DNA from: Marinomonas fungiae
Lineage (GTDB): Bacteria; Pseudomonadota; Gammaproteobacteria; Pseudomonadales; Marinomonadaceae
Assembly: GCF_001418205.1 (NCBI RefSeq)
Contig: NZ_LIQF01000011.1
Coordinates: 1 to 64,000 of the forward strand
Direction of reading: 5' to 3'
DNA: 64,000 nucleotides
A program made the translations under genes and the position numbers. Shown here in pieces: positions 45,759 through 55,233 of this stretch. Under the pieces are notes generated by a model. The model made no database searches. It was given only the letters and a program-made list of their open reading frames with translations, and was not told the DNA's origin. The stretch's first letter is position 1. Every line of letters starts with the position of its first letter.

Positions 45759-47261
45759 ATGCAAGATTTCATTGATTTCCTTAACGGAGTCATCTGGAGC
45801 CCTGCCCTCATTTACCTCTGCTTGGGCGCAGGTCTGTTTTACTCAATTTTGACGCGCTTTGCGCAAGTTCGTCACTTTAAAGAAATGTGGTCGTTGCTAT
45901 TTAGTTCGACGCCATCTGAAAAAGGCATCTCTTCCTTTCAAGCGTTAGCGGTATCTCTTTCAGGTCGTGTTGGTACAGGTAACATCGCTGGCGTCGCTGC
46001 TGCAATTGGTTTTGGTGGCCCTGGTGCTGTGTTCTGGATGTGGGTCGTTGCCTTCCTAGGCGCAAGCACCGCTTACGCGGAGTCAACGCTAGGTCAGATT
46101 TACAAAGTAAATGATAACGGCCAATACCGTGGTGGCCCAGCATACTACTTTGAAAAAGGCCTAAGCATGAAATGGTTGGGCGTATTGTTTGCCCTAGCCT
46201 CAATCATCGCTTGTGGCGTGTTCCTTCCAGGTATCCAAGCAAACTCTGTTGGTAACGCAGTTGTACAGGTGTTTGGCCCAGGTGAAATCTTCTCGACGTC
46301 TTTCGGTGAAGTCGGCACAACTAAGATGGTGGCACTTGCAGTAATCCTAGTGGTACTAGCATTCATCATCTTCGGCGGCATCAAACGTATCGCAAACTTC
46401 ACTCAGGTCATCGTGCCATTTATGGCGATGGGTTACATCATCATGGCCCTGATCGTTGTGTTCCTAAACCTTGATCAAGTTCCTGGCATTTTCGGCCTTA
46501 TCATCTCGGATGCCTTCTCTGCACAAGCAGGTTTTGGTGCGGCGATTGGCTGGGGGGTAAAACGTGGTGTTTACTCTAACGAAGCAGGTCAAGGTACTGG
46601 TCCACACGCAGCGGCAGCAGCGGAAGTAGAACACCCAGCACAACAAGGTCTAGTGCAAGCGTTCTCTGTCTACGTAGACACACTATTCGTATGTACAGCG
46701 ACTGCATTGATGATCCTGATCACACAGCAATACAACGTACAAGGCTCTCTACCTGACGGTCAGTTCATTGTCCAAAACATACCAGCGGATGTGATCATTG
46801 CTTCGCCTGCGTTTACGCAAATGGCACTACAAAGCATCTTTGGTAGCTTTGGTTCTATCTTCGTAGGTATTGCACTGTTCTTCTTCGCCTTCACGACGAT
46901 TCTAGCGTACTACTACATCGCAGAAACAAACGTGGCCTACCTTCGCCGTGCGCTAAAACTACATGTACCACTAACACTGGTTAAGCTATTGATTATGTTC
47001 ATGGTAGCTTACGGTACAGTGAATACTGCTGGTTACATTTGGAACCTAGGTGACGTTGGCGTTGGCTTGATGGCATGGTTGAACATCGTCGGTATCATCG
47101 TGATCTTCTTTATGGCTCGTCCAACGATGAAAGCCTTGAAAGACTATGAAGATCAAAAAGCTGCGGGCGTTGAAGAATACACCTTCGATCCAAAAGCCCT
47201 AGGTATCAAGGGTGCGGATTTCTGGGAAAAACGTCTTGCAGAGAAACAAGCGAAGAAATAA
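45759..47261 (+). CDS. AGCS-family sodium:alanine/glycine symporter
   Basis: A 500-residue membrane transporter importing alanine or glycine with Na+. The family signature is seen as SGRVGTGNIAGVAAAIGFGGPGAVFWMW (about 77-104), followed by ESTLGQIYK and GWGVKRGVYSNEAGQGTGPHAAAAAEVEHP (about 268-297). About ten hydrophobic segments are visible. The start is ATG 45759 (MQDFIDFLNG) with AGGAG at 7 bp. A terminator follows. The specific amino acid is not deducible. Confidence 0.95.
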   Translation: MQDFIDFLNGVIWSPALIYLCLGAGLFYSILTRFAQVRHFKEMWSLLFSSTPSEKGISSFQALAVSLSGRVGTGNIAGVAAAIGFGGPGAVFWMWVVAFLGASTAYAESTLGQIYKVNDNGQYRGGPAYYFEKGLSMKWLGVLFALASIIACGVFLPGIQANSVGNAVVQVFGPGEIFSTSFGEVGTTKMVALAVILVVLAFIIFGGIKRIANFTQVIVPFMAMGYIIMALIVVFLNLDQVPGIFGLIISDAFSAQAGFGAAIGWGVKRGVYSNEAGQGTGPHAAAAAEVEHPAQQGLVQAFSVYVDTLFVCTATALMILITQQYNVQGSLPDGQFIVQNIPADVIIASPAFTQMALQSIFGSFGSIFVGIALFFFAFTTILAYYYIAETNVAYLRRALKLHVPLTLVKLLIMFMVAYGTVNTAGYIWNLGDVGVGLMAWLNIVGIIVIFFMARPTMKALKDYEDQKAAGVEEYTFDPKALGIKGADFWEKRLAEKQAKK

Positions 47262-47288
47262 TCGCAGCGCCTTTCTAGCACATAGAAC

Positions 47289-47320
47289 AAGGCCGCTTAG
47301 GGAAACCTAAGCGGCCTTTT
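47289..47320. terminator. Terminator after the AGCS gene
   Basis: AAGGCCGCTTAGG (47289-47301), loop GAAA, CCTAAGCGGCCTT (47306-47318), then TT. A perfect 13-bp stem with a GNRA-type loop, placed between convergent genes. Confidence 0.88.
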
Positions 47321-47347
47321 CGTTGCCGTTAACGGCTCAAGGAGCCA

Positions 47348-47914
47348 TCATTCAAAAGAATCTAAGCCCAGCTGATCCAACACAATCTGCCCTAGGGACG
47401 GCAAGATATCGCGCGACGTAAACTGCTCACTGTCCCAAATCTGGCTGGCTAACATGGCCTTAGGGCAGTGAAAAAAGAGTTCGCTAATAGTCACTTTCAC
47501 CACTAATTTCGGTCGCTTAGCCCCTTCCAAACAGCGCTCAATCAACACCTCATCATCGTGCAGGCTTGCTCGGCCTTTTACCCTTAATACTTCATGAATT
47601 CCTGGAATCATGAACAAAAGACTTATCTCTGGGTTATGCAAAATATTACGTAGCGTATCGAGGCGGTTATTGCCTGCATGATCCCCAAACGCAATATGAG
47701 TACTGTCCAATACTTGCACAAAACCGCCCCTCCCGCCCCGTGGCGAGCAATCCATCTTACCTTGTGCGGTCTGAGTGGCAAGCACGACAAACGAGCTGTG
47801 CTCAATAAACGTCTGCGAATGTTGCTCTAAAGCGGGAATGGCCTTTTGCAGCGTAATCGGATGGGGCGCTTTATAGAGGGTTTGCAGTTGCTCAACAGTC
47901 GTGATCTGAGCCAT
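47348..47914 (-). CDS. Pyridoxamine 5'-phosphate oxidase-like FMN-binding protein
   Basis: A 188-residue split-barrel flavin protein of the MSMEG_1061-like group. Marks are FVVLATQTAQGKMDCSPRGGRGGFVQVLD (about 42-70), AFGDHAGNNRLDTLRNIL and VLRVKGRASL. It shares a promoter region containing a Fur-box-like site with the divergent fhuC gene, so it is probably iron-regulated. A flavin reductase role in freeing iron from siderophore is an attractive guess, but such proteins have many roles. Confidence 0.82.
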   Translation of the reverse strand: MAQITTVEQLQTLYKAPHPITLQKAIPALEQHSQTFIEHSSFVVLATQTAQGKMDCSPRGGRGGFVQVLDSTHIAFGDHAGNNRLDTLRNILHNPEISLLFMIPGIHEVLRVKGRASLHDDEVLIERCLEGAKRPKLVVKVTISELFFHCPKAMLASQIWDSEQFTSRDILPSLGQIVLDQLGLDSFE

Positions 47915-47943
47915 AGAATTCTCTTTCCGTTTTTAAACATAAC

Positions 47944-47972
47944 AAATGATAATGAATATGATTAGTATTATC
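47944..47972. promoter_or_regulatory. Fur-box-like site between the FMN protein and fhuC
   Basis: AAATGATAATGAATATGATTAG-TATTATC type sequence: GATAAT (47948-47953) with ATTATC (47967-47972) in inverted orientation and an inner TATGATTA, close to the GATAATGATAATCATTATC consensus and the 7-1-7 model. It lies 30 bp upstream of the FMN-protein start and 54 bp upstream of fhuC, placed to repress both under iron excess. Confidence 0.8.
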
Positions 47973-48026
47973 AAATAATCGAAGCTATGCTATCGTAACC
48001 TCATCATTCATCAGCACAGCCATTCT

Positions 48027-48794
48027 ATGTTTCAGCTTACCAACGTTTCTTTCAATGTCGCCGATCGCTCCATCCTACAGCCTACCAGCTTAGAGTTTCA
48101 CAAAGGCAAGATCACCACTTTGCTGGGGCACAATGGCTGCGGCAAGTCGACCTTAATGAAACTACTGAGTCGTCAACAAACACCTACTAGCGGCAGCATC
48201 TTACTTGACGGCAAAGAAATTGATCGTTTCGATCATAAACACTTTGCTAAGAAGGTTGCCTACTTACCACAACACCCGCCTATTACCGATGGCATTACCG
48301 TACGCGAGTTAGTGAGTTTTGGTCGTTATCCTTGGAAAGGAGCATTTGGTCGCTACAGTCAGACAGATAGGGAGATCATAGACCAAGCCATCGAAAAAGT
48401 TGAACTAGCCACTTACCAAGAGCGCTTCGTGGCAACACTGTCCGGCGGTGAACGCCAGCGTGCATGGGTCGCAATGCTGTTAGCACAACAAAGCGAGTGT
48501 ATTCTGCTGGATGAACCAACCTCAGCTCTCGACATCGCCCATCAGCACGAACTGCTCGCTCTGATACAACAGCTTAATCAGTCCCTAGGTTTAACGGTCA
48601 TTATGGTACTGCATGACGTTAACATGGCAGCGAAATTTAGCGATCACCTTATCGCACTTCATTCAGGACAAGTGATCGCCCAAGGCGGCGCTAAAACCAT
48701 GATGAACACGGACACATTAGAAAATATTTATGGCATTAAGCTGGCGTTGTTTCCTCATCCCCATACGGGTCAACTTGTTAGCTACATTCCTTGA
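48027..48794 (+). CDS. fhuC: Iron(III)-hydroxamate ABC transporter, ATP-binding protein
   Basis: A 255-residue ATPase with Walker A GHNGCGKST (about 34-42), the signature LSGGERQRAWVAMLL, Walker B ILLDEPTSALD and switch His in VLHDVNMAAKFSDH. Close to FhuC/FecE. It energises import of ferric siderophores by the FhuB channel. It is the first gene of fhuC-fhuD-fhuB, downstream of a Fur-like site. Confidence 0.93.
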   Translation: MFQLTNVSFNVADRSILQPTSLEFHKGKITTLLGHNGCGKSTLMKLLSRQQTPTSGSILLDGKEIDRFDHKHFAKKVAYLPQHPPITDGITVRELVSFGRYPWKGAFGRYSQTDREIIDQAIEKVELATYQERFVATLSGGERQRAWVAMLLAQQSECILLDEPTSALDIAHQHELLALIQQLNQSLGLTVIMVLHDVNMAAKFSDHLIALHSGQVIAQGGAKTMMNTDTLENIYGIKLALFPHPHTGQLVSYIP

Positions 48795-48797
48795 GGC

Positions 48798-49694
48798 ATG
48801 CTTATGAAATACCTTCTGCTCTGTCTTCTCGCACTCATCACACAAAACACTATAGCGCTGACCATTACAGACCAACTGGGCACTCATCAATTTGAGCAGC
48901 CTCCTCAACGGGTTATCACGCTCGATTGGGCGTTAACGGAAACAGCATTAAGCCTTGGTATTGAACCGCTCGGTGTCGCCGATGCCCAAGGCTATCAAGA
49001 GTGGGTCAGTTTTCCAGTACTACCGAATAGCAGCGTCGATGTAGGCGCTCGCAGCGAGCCGAACCTTGAGCTCATCAGCCAATTAAAGCCGGACGTTATT
49101 TTGATTAGCCCTTATCTGCTACCAGCATTAGATAAGCTTCAAAAAATTGCGCCAACCTTGGTGTTTGGTATCTATGAAGGAAATAAGCAACCCATCGCAA
49201 ATGCCCAACAGGTAACCTTAGCATTCGGACAATTATTTGATCGCCAAGCGCAGGCGCAAGCGGTCATCGAGCAAACATCGCAAATCCTCAGTCAAAATGG
49301 TGCCCGATTATCAGCTACGGTGAACGCTCCACTGCTTTTTCTTCGCGTACTCAGCCCACAAACCTTGCGCATTCACGGTCAAGGGGCGATGGTGAATGAC
49401 ACCATTGAGCGCATGGGGCTGAAAAATTCGTGGCAAGAAAAGACGAATGTTTGGGGCTTTTCAACTGCCGAAGTAGCACAAGTTGCTGCCCATCAGTCCG
49501 CTAAAGCGATGTTGTTTGGTCCACTAAAAGCGAGCGAGAAAGAGGCGTTCTTTGCCTCCCCACTTTGGCAAGCTATGGCGTTCACTCGTACTGATAACGT
49601 CTACGAGTTACCTGCCATCTGGACGTTTGGTGGTTTGATTTCCGCGCAACGGTTTAGCGACCAATTGCTAAAACTACTACTCCCTGAAGACTAA
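48798..49694 (+). CDS. fhuD: Iron(III)-hydroxamate ABC transporter, periplasmic binding protein
   Basis: A 298-residue exported binding protein of the FhuD/BtuF (Peripla_BP_2) family. Signal peptide (KYLLLCLLALITQNTIA), then QPPQRVITLDWALTETALSLGIEPLGVAD, a conserved LELISQLKPDVILISPYL and a C-terminal YELPAIWTFGGLISAQRFSDQLL. The order fhuC-fhuD-fhuB and tandem-fused permease identify it as FhuD. It begins 3 bp after the fhuC stop. Confidence 0.92.
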   Translation: MLMKYLLLCLLALITQNTIALTITDQLGTHQFEQPPQRVITLDWALTETALSLGIEPLGVADAQGYQEWVSFPVLPNSSVDVGARSEPNLELISQLKPDVILISPYLLPALDKLQKIAPTLVFGIYEGNKQPIANAQQVTLAFGQLFDRQAQAQAVIEQTSQILSQNGARLSATVNAPLLFLRVLSPQTLRIHGQGAMVNDTIERMGLKNSWQEKTNVWGFSTAEVAQVAAHQSAKAMLFGPLKASEKEAFFASPLWQAMAFTRTDNVYELPAIWTFGGLISAQRFSDQLLKLLLPED

Positions 49695-49718
49695 ACTTTC
49701 ACTCCTGAGAAACTTGTC

Positions 49719-51680
49719 ATGCTCAGCTCTTTTCCTCGAATGGCAGCGCCACTGGCGCTGCTCATGCTTATTTCGCTGCTTATTCAAGCGACTGTACCCT
49801 ATTCCGGCGGCTGGCCACTCTTGCTGCAGACACTATTTGATTACGATATTAACGACTACCAACAGCTGATTATTCATCTAACCTATTTGCCTCGTTTGGC
49901 CATGGCGCTGATGTGCGGCTTTGCTTTGGCTCTCGCTGGTTGCATGATGCAATTTGTCTTACGTAACCCGATTGCTTCGCCAACCACATTAGGCGTCGCT
50001 GCTGGCGCTCAGTTAGGAATGGTATTGGGTATCCTGCTCGTACCAGCCTCGTTAGCCCCGCCAGCTTATCTGCCTGCCTTTGTTGGCGGAGCCGCCTGTA
50101 CTGCCTTGGTATTTTGGCTAGCCGCGCACAAAGGTTTAGCACCGATTCACTTAGTACTCTCAGGAATGGTGGTGAATTTGTTTGTGGGGGCAGCCAACAC
50201 CATGCTTATGCTGGTGAATGAACGCCACCTCAGCAGTGTGTTTGTTTGGGGGGCTGGCGCCCTAAACCAGAGCAGTTGGGAGCCTCTAATGCGTATGTTA
50301 CCTTGGCTGGCGATCGCGGCACTGGGCATTGCCTTTATCCATCGGCCACTGTCTGCCTTAGCCCTAGGCGATAACGTGTCCAATAATCTGGGGATCAATG
50401 TAAAACATTTAAAAATAACTGCTCTCGCCCTCGCTATTTTTATGACCGCTGTCGTGGTCAGTGAAGTAGGCATCATCGGCTTTATCGGTATCGTGGCTCC
50501 TGGTGTAGTGCGTTTAATGGGGGTACGTCAATTGCCTTGGCAACTGCTATACAGCGGCCTGATCGGCAGCGTGATGTTACTCATCGCAGACTTACTGACA
50601 CAACCGATTGCTCATGCGGTCGGCGAACTATTACCAACGGGAGCAATGACCGCGTTATTTGGTGCGCCCTTTTTATTATGGCTGTTGCAACGTCAGCGTT
50701 GGCCAGCACAGCTCAAAGCCACCACAGAAGCCCCTAGTCATTATCAACAAAGGTCTTTTTATAAGATTATTTTTATCGTCAGCGTGATGTTAGCTCTGGC
50801 GTTACTGTTGGCTCTAGGAATCAACCGAGATAGCCAAGGATTTCTTCTTTCCTTTAGCCCATCGCTAATGGAACTGCGCTTGCCTCGGGTGTTAGGGGCT
50901 TGCTTTGCTGGCATGGGATTGGCCATTGCCGGAACCCTGATACAGCGCCTCACCCATAATCCTATGGCTAGCCCAGAGGTGTTGGGCATGAGCTCGGGGG
51001 CGGCGCTAACTTTGGTATTGTGTAGTTTTTTGGGCATGACATTATTGCGTTTTGAGCAGATCCTATTGGGCTCTGCTGGCGCTCTAAGTGTCACCGCTGT
51101 ACTGTGGTGGCTGGGTAGAAGACAACACTTTGAACCATCCCAGTTATTACTAACAGGGATAGCTCTGAGCGCCGGCTTAGATGCGATTCTACGTATAACC
51201 ATGGCTGGCCAAGAAAACGTCGGCGCACTGCTCACTTGGCTATCCGGCTCCACTTACTTACTCACCTATCAAGATGTGGCTTGGCTTGCTGGCGGTACAC
51301 TTATGTTAGCCGTCGCTCCCTTACTATTACACCGTTGGTTCGACCTGATTGAATTGGGTGCGGTCAGTGCCAGTAGTGTGGGCCTGAACTGCCTACATGT
51401 CCGCCGCTTAACGCTGTTACTGGTGGCCTTACTGACAACCTTGTGCACAGCCTTTATCGGTCCATTAACCTTTATCGGTTTATTGGCACCGCATATGGCG
51501 CGGGCATTACAACAACACAGTGCACTAAAACAGATGATCACTGCGTGCTTATTAGGAGCCCTAGTGATGGTGGTGGCCGATTGGATAGGACGCGTCGTTT
51601 GGTTCCCTTGGCAGTTTCCTGCCGGACTGCTGTCAGCTCTGATTGGCGGCGGTTATTTCCTCTATTTAATGCGCCGCTAA
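49719..51680 (+). CDS. fhuB: Iron(III)-hydroxamate ABC transporter, fused permease
   Basis: A 653-residue inner-membrane protein with two homologous FecCD-type halves (about 1-325 and 340-653), as in FhuB, where two permease units are fused. Each half has the LPRLxxAxxxGxxLAxxGxxxQ motif: LPRLAMALMCGFALALAGCMMQ (about 53-74) and LPRVLGACFAGMGLAIAGTLIQ (about 388-409), plus GLLAPHMAR near the C-terminus. It forms the channel for FhuD-bound ferric hydroxamates. A strong terminator follows. Confidence 0.95.
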   Translation: MLSSFPRMAAPLALLMLISLLIQATVPYSGGWPLLLQTLFDYDINDYQQLIIHLTYLPRLAMALMCGFALALAGCMMQFVLRNPIASPTTLGVAAGAQLGMVLGILLVPASLAPPAYLPAFVGGAACTALVFWLAAHKGLAPIHLVLSGMVVNLFVGAANTMLMLVNERHLSSVFVWGAGALNQSSWEPLMRMLPWLAIAALGIAFIHRPLSALALGDNVSNNLGINVKHLKITALALAIFMTAVVVSEVGIIGFIGIVAPGVVRLMGVRQLPWQLLYSGLIGSVMLLIADLLTQPIAHAVGELLPTGAMTALFGAPFLLWLLQRQRWPAQLKATTEAPSHYQQRSFYKIIFIVSVMLALALLLALGINRDSQGFLLSFSPSLMELRLPRVLGACFAGMGLAIAGTLIQRLTHNPMASPEVLGMSSGAALTLVLCSFLGMTLLRFEQILLGSAGALSVTAVLWWLGRRQHFEPSQLLLTGIALSAGLDAILRITMAGQENVGALLTWLSGSTYLLTYQDVAWLAGGTLMLAVAPLLLHRWFDLIELGAVSASSVGLNCLHVRRLTLLLVALLTTLCTAFIGPLTFIGLLAPHMARALQQHSALKQMITACLLGALVMVVADWIGRVVWFPWQFPAGLLSALIGGGYFLYLMRR

Positions 51681-51697
51681 GAGCTTTTACATTCAAT

Positions 51698-51734
51698 AAA
51701 AAACCTCGGCCTTCAGCGAAGGTCGAGGTTTTTT
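51698..51734. terminator. Bidirectional terminator between fhuB and the TonB receptor gene
   Basis: AAAAAACCTCGGCCTTC (51698-51714), loop AGC, GAAGGTCGAGGTTTTTT (51718-51734): a 17-bp stem including one G-U pair, with A and T tracts at its base. It ends both convergent transcripts. Confidence 0.92.
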
Positions 51735-51764
51735 ATATAGGACTAACTTAACCCGCGGTTGGGT

Positions 51765-53894
51765 TTAAAAGTGATATTTAAACGAACCCACCACTGTACG
51801 ACTGGCACCAAAGAAGCAGTCACCACGCGCCAAACAAGTCGCGTAGTATTGCTTATCTTCCAAGTTGGTGATGTTCAATGAAGCTTCCCAGTTGTCCTGA
51901 GTGTAAGCAATCATGGCATCTACTAAGGTCACGTCCGGTGTTTTCACTCGATCTTGACCACCCCAGCTTGATCCCACATAACGTACCCCAGCACCCGCAC
52001 GTAAGCCTTCTAGGATGGAAGAAAAGTCATGCTGACTCCAAATGGAAGCGTTGTGCTCTGGCACACTGGCAATGTGTGCGCCTTCATTGGCACCTTTTAA
52101 CACTTCCGTATCTGTGTAAGCGTAGTTCGCAATCAAATCCCACTGCGGCGTGATCGCCGTTTTCGCTTCCAGCTCTAAACCGCGCGCACGAGTTTTACCT
52201 GCTTGAATGGAATTGGTCGGATTATTCGGATCCGACATGCGACGGTTTTTCTCATACAAGTTGTACAGAGTTGCCGTGTACAGGTCGTTCGACCCCACTG
52301 GCTGGTATTTCACCCCTAGCTCGACCTGTTCACCACGTAGTGGCTTGTAGGAATCACCATTGGCATCTACCCCTGTCATGGGCGTAAAGGATTCTGAGTA
52401 ACTAATAAAAGGATTCACCCCTGAATCCATCAGGTACATGGTGCCAATACGTTTGGTGAAGGCTTCATCGGTATAGCTCGCACCACCTTCGGTACGGTTA
52501 GAGGCATGATCGTAGCGGCCACCCGCCAACACTACCCAATGATCACCTAAGTACATTTGATCCTGCAGATAAACACCCGTTTGCTCAATGGTGTTCACCG
52601 CGATATCGCTGTAATCGCTACGGCTAATACCGGTGTAATTACCGTACACAGGGTTGTAAACGTTAATGTCGCCGATATCGCTCAGGTAAGCAGTTTCACC
52701 GCCTGATTCGGCATTTTGATAATCCACACCCAACAGCACATTATGGCTCACTCGACCAGTATCAAATGTCGCCGCCGCACGGTTATCCACCGTTAACGCA
52801 TCTAGGTAACTGTTTTTGGCGTACGCCACCCGTGCAATATCACCGTTTGGCTGCAAAGCTGGAGTAAAAACCGGGTAGATGGTTTGATAGGTCACATCAC
52901 TTTCTGAGTAACGCAAACTCTGACTTAATTCCCAAGTCTCATCTAAGCGATGGCGAAACTGCGAAGTAACGGCCGTCTCCTCGGTGTCGTATTTATCGAA
53001 ATCCGGCTCAGAGATAAAGGTATTGCTGGTGATCTCAGGTAAGCCATAAGGGGCAGCGTAAAGCGTGCCGTACAGAGGTAAGAATTGAGAGGAGGTACCG
53101 CTGTGATCGTCTTGACGCAACATCGACACCGTCCAATCTGTGTCCTCTGATAGGCGCCATGTTAAAGACGGTTTAATCAGTAAGTGATCGTCGGCTACTT
53201 GATCCACCTGTGTATCGCTATCACGGCCAACCATAATCAAGCGATACAACAATGAACCGTCTTCATTAAGCTTACCGGTGGAATCTAAAGCGATTTGTTG
53301 GCGACCATAATTGCCCACTTGTAATTCAAGCTCGTTCGAGGAGGTGTCTTGGGGACGCTTAGACACCATGTTAATCACACCGCCCACAGGCCCCTGACCG
53401 TATAGTACAGACGCAGGTCCACGAATCACATCGATACTTTCTAGGGTGTAAGCATCGGTGCGCGGCGACGCATAAGAGCCAAATGTTTTTTGCAAGCCAT
53501 CTAAGAAGAACACCGGATCGCCGCCTCGAATGGACGCCGCATCACCGCGACTGTCAAAGCCGTAACGCTCGGCACCTACCCCTGATGTATAACGCAGCGC
53601 TTCGCGAACGCCAATCGCACCTTGGTCTTCCATTTGATCACGTGTAATCACGGATACGGCCTGAGGAGTCTCTGTGATAGGTGTATTGCTCTTGGTCGCA
53701 CTACTGGTATTTTTGGCGACGTATCCCTGTACTGGTTGCCCTTCCTTGGAGATCTGCTCGTCTTCCACCTTGATCACATCAAGCATTTCAGCCGCTTGAA
53801 GGCCAGCAACATGGATCGCTCCTAGCGCCATAAAAGACGTCAGCAGAGCACGGCGTACATGCTCCGCAACAGGTGTTCTCTTGGGCAAAAACAT
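51765..53894 (-). CDS. TonB-dependent siderophore receptor
   Basis: A 709-residue outer-membrane receptor. The signal peptide runs to about residue 34 (AGLQA|AEM). The plug domain has TETPQAVSVITRDQMEDQGA, LRYTSGVGAERYG, IRGGDPVFFLDGLQ, DVIRGPASVLYGQGPVGGVINMVSKRP; the barrel ends in a C-terminal aromatic (FKYHF), as needed for BAM insertion. It should import ferric hydroxamate (ferrichrome/ferrioxamine type) for FhuDBC. The start is ATG 53894 with GAGG at 8 bp, rather than a TTG at 53915. A Fur-box-like site lies upstream. Confidence 0.95.
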   Translation of the reverse strand: MFLPKRTPVAEHVRRALLTSFMALGAIHVAGLQAAEMLDVIKVEDEQISKEGQPVQGYVAKNTSSATKSNTPITETPQAVSVITRDQMEDQGAIGVREALRYTSGVGAERYGFDSRGDAASIRGGDPVFFLDGLQKTFGSYASPRTDAYTLESIDVIRGPASVLYGQGPVGGVINMVSKRPQDTSSNELELQVGNYGRQQIALDSTGKLNEDGSLLYRLIMVGRDSDTQVDQVADDHLLIKPSLTWRLSEDTDWTVSMLRQDDHSGTSSQFLPLYGTLYAAPYGLPEITSNTFISEPDFDKYDTEETAVTSQFRHRLDETWELSQSLRYSESDVTYQTIYPVFTPALQPNGDIARVAYAKNSYLDALTVDNRAAATFDTGRVSHNVLLGVDYQNAESGGETAYLSDIGDINVYNPVYGNYTGISRSDYSDIAVNTIEQTGVYLQDQMYLGDHWVVLAGGRYDHASNRTEGGASYTDEAFTKRIGTMYLMDSGVNPFISYSESFTPMTGVDANGDSYKPLRGEQVELGVKYQPVGSNDLYTATLYNLYEKNRRMSDPNNPTNSIQAGKTRARGLELEAKTAITPQWDLIANYAYTDTEVLKGANEGAHIASVPEHNASIWSQHDFSSILEGLRAGAGVRYVGSSWGGQDRVKTPDVTLVDAMIAYTQDNWEASLNITNLEDKQYYATCLARGDCFFGASRTVVGSFKYHF

Positions 53895-53930
53895 TTCATC
53901 ATCCTCATTTATCAATACGTAACGGCACCA

Positions 53931-53955
53931 ATGCTAATGAGAATGATTACTAAAA
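53931..53955 (-). promoter_or_regulatory. Fur-box-like site upstream of the TonB receptor
   Basis: ATGCTAATGAGAATGATTACTAA-type sequence, containing AATGAGAATGATTA in good agreement with overlapping 7-1-7 Fur motifs. It lies about 37 bp upstream of the receptor start. Confidence 0.75.
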
Positions 53956-54044
53956 TCAATTTTGTTTGTTTATTTTTGCAATATATTAATACGCCTTTAA
54001 TAGCATCAATGCCCATCATCTCAGCCATCATCACCACAAGCGTA

Positions 54045-55013
54045 CTAGCAACACGAATAAGCACGGGTATGCGAAGGTAACTCACCAAACAGCTGACGAT
54101 AGTCCTTAGCGAATTGGCTCATATGCCAAAAGCCCCATTGCGCCGCAATATCTGCTACTTTTGCCCCTTCTTCAGCGGTCATCAGTTTACGACGCACCCC
54201 ATTTAAACGAGACATTCGCAAGTACTGAATGGGACTTATCGAGAGAATACTTTCAAAGGCATACTGCAGGGTGCGACGGCTGACGCTCGCTACTTCACAT
54301 AGATCTGTCACGGTAAGAGGTGTATCAGGATGATCGTGAATAAAGGCACGGGCAATATCTACGACTTGCTTGCGATGATGATAGCTTTGCGTGTCTGCAG
54401 GTGCTGGCTGCTCAGTTTTCAGTACCTCAAGCAATGCCATCATTAGCAAATCATGTACGAGGCGCTCCGGCATGCTGCTGACAGCATGTCCATTCAGGGA
54501 ACGACTCAATACATAGCGTACATCGGTCAAGGTTTTCTCAGGCAATGCTAAGCGCCCATATTCGGTCAGCTCCGACCAGTTCAAATCCAGCCCATGGATC
54601 TTCGCCATACGCATCAAAGCGGGTAACTTAACCACCATACCGAACAGCTCATAATCCTGCGGTGTGGTTAATTCAAACTCACAATCCCCAGGCCGACACA
54701 TGATGTGCTGCTCACGCACGGATAACCCATTAATACGACCTTCGTCTTGACCGCTCAATGGGATACCTAACCAAACAGAATCCGGCCACACCACACATTT
54801 CTGCTGTAGCGCTTGGCTAGTCACCTCCTTGAATACTTGCAGATCATCAAAAGGTAACTCAACAATCGCACCATGAAAGCCGCCACGACTCGTTTGATCA
54901 TATTCCTGCTGCCAATTGGTGAGATTGCCCGCGTGTAGATCCGCATCAAACGCTTCTTTATAGGAAACCTGGACGCTCTTTTTTGGTGCAGCACTTGATT
55001 CTATCCCTCTCAT
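54045..55013 (-). CDS. AraC-family regulator, probable eut activator
   Basis: A 322-residue transcription regulator. The C-terminal AraC domain (about 222-320) has two helix-turn-helix segments: LTVTDLCEVASVSRRTLQYAFES and VADIAAQWGFWHMSQFAKDYRQLFGELPS, the latter the family signature. The N-terminal part resembles EutR-like ligand domains. It is divergent from eutB-eutC-eat, so it probably activates them in response to ethanolamine and B12, as EutR does in enterics. The start is ATG 55013 with GGAG at 7 bp. An in-frame upstream ATG at 55043 has a worse ribosome site. Confidence 0.87.
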   Translation of the reverse strand: MRGIESSAAPKKSVQVSYKEAFDADLHAGNLTNWQQEYDQTSRGGFHGAIVELPFDDLQVFKEVTSQALQQKCVVWPDSVWLGIPLSGQDEGRINGLSVREQHIMCRPGDCEFELTTPQDYELFGMVVKLPALMRMAKIHGLDLNWSELTEYGRLALPEKTLTDVRYVLSRSLNGHAVSSMPERLVHDLLMMALLEVLKTEQPAPADTQSYHHRKQVVDIARAFIHDHPDTPLTVTDLCEVASVSRRTLQYAFESILSISPIQYLRMSRLNGVRRKLMTAEEGAKVADIAAQWGFWHMSQFAKDYRQLFGELPSHTRAYSCC

Positions 55014-55146
55014 CTTGATTCTCCGACTATCAAATTTGCGCAAAACACAAAGGAGAAGTCTTTATAGTTATTTGATTTATAAGGATTTTTAAATATTGCC
55101 AAAATTCGATAACGCATTTTCGTACACATTTTACAGAATGTTATAA

Positions 55147-55186
55147 CTTGCTGAGCATGACTACAGCAAGCTTTATGCCGATAAGG
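55147..55186. promoter_or_regulatory. Inverted repeats in the araC-eutB intergenic region
   Basis: CTTGCTG (55147-55153) and CAGCAAG (55164-55170) are inverted copies 10 bp apart; TGCC-GATAA-GGCA follows directly (about 55175-55188). They lie 45-90 bp upstream of eutB and are candidate operator sites for the divergent AraC-type regulator. Confidence 0.4.
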
Positions 55187-55233
55187 CAGCGTTATCAAAG
55201 AAGGCTTTTAACAGTAGACGGAAACGTTTCATT

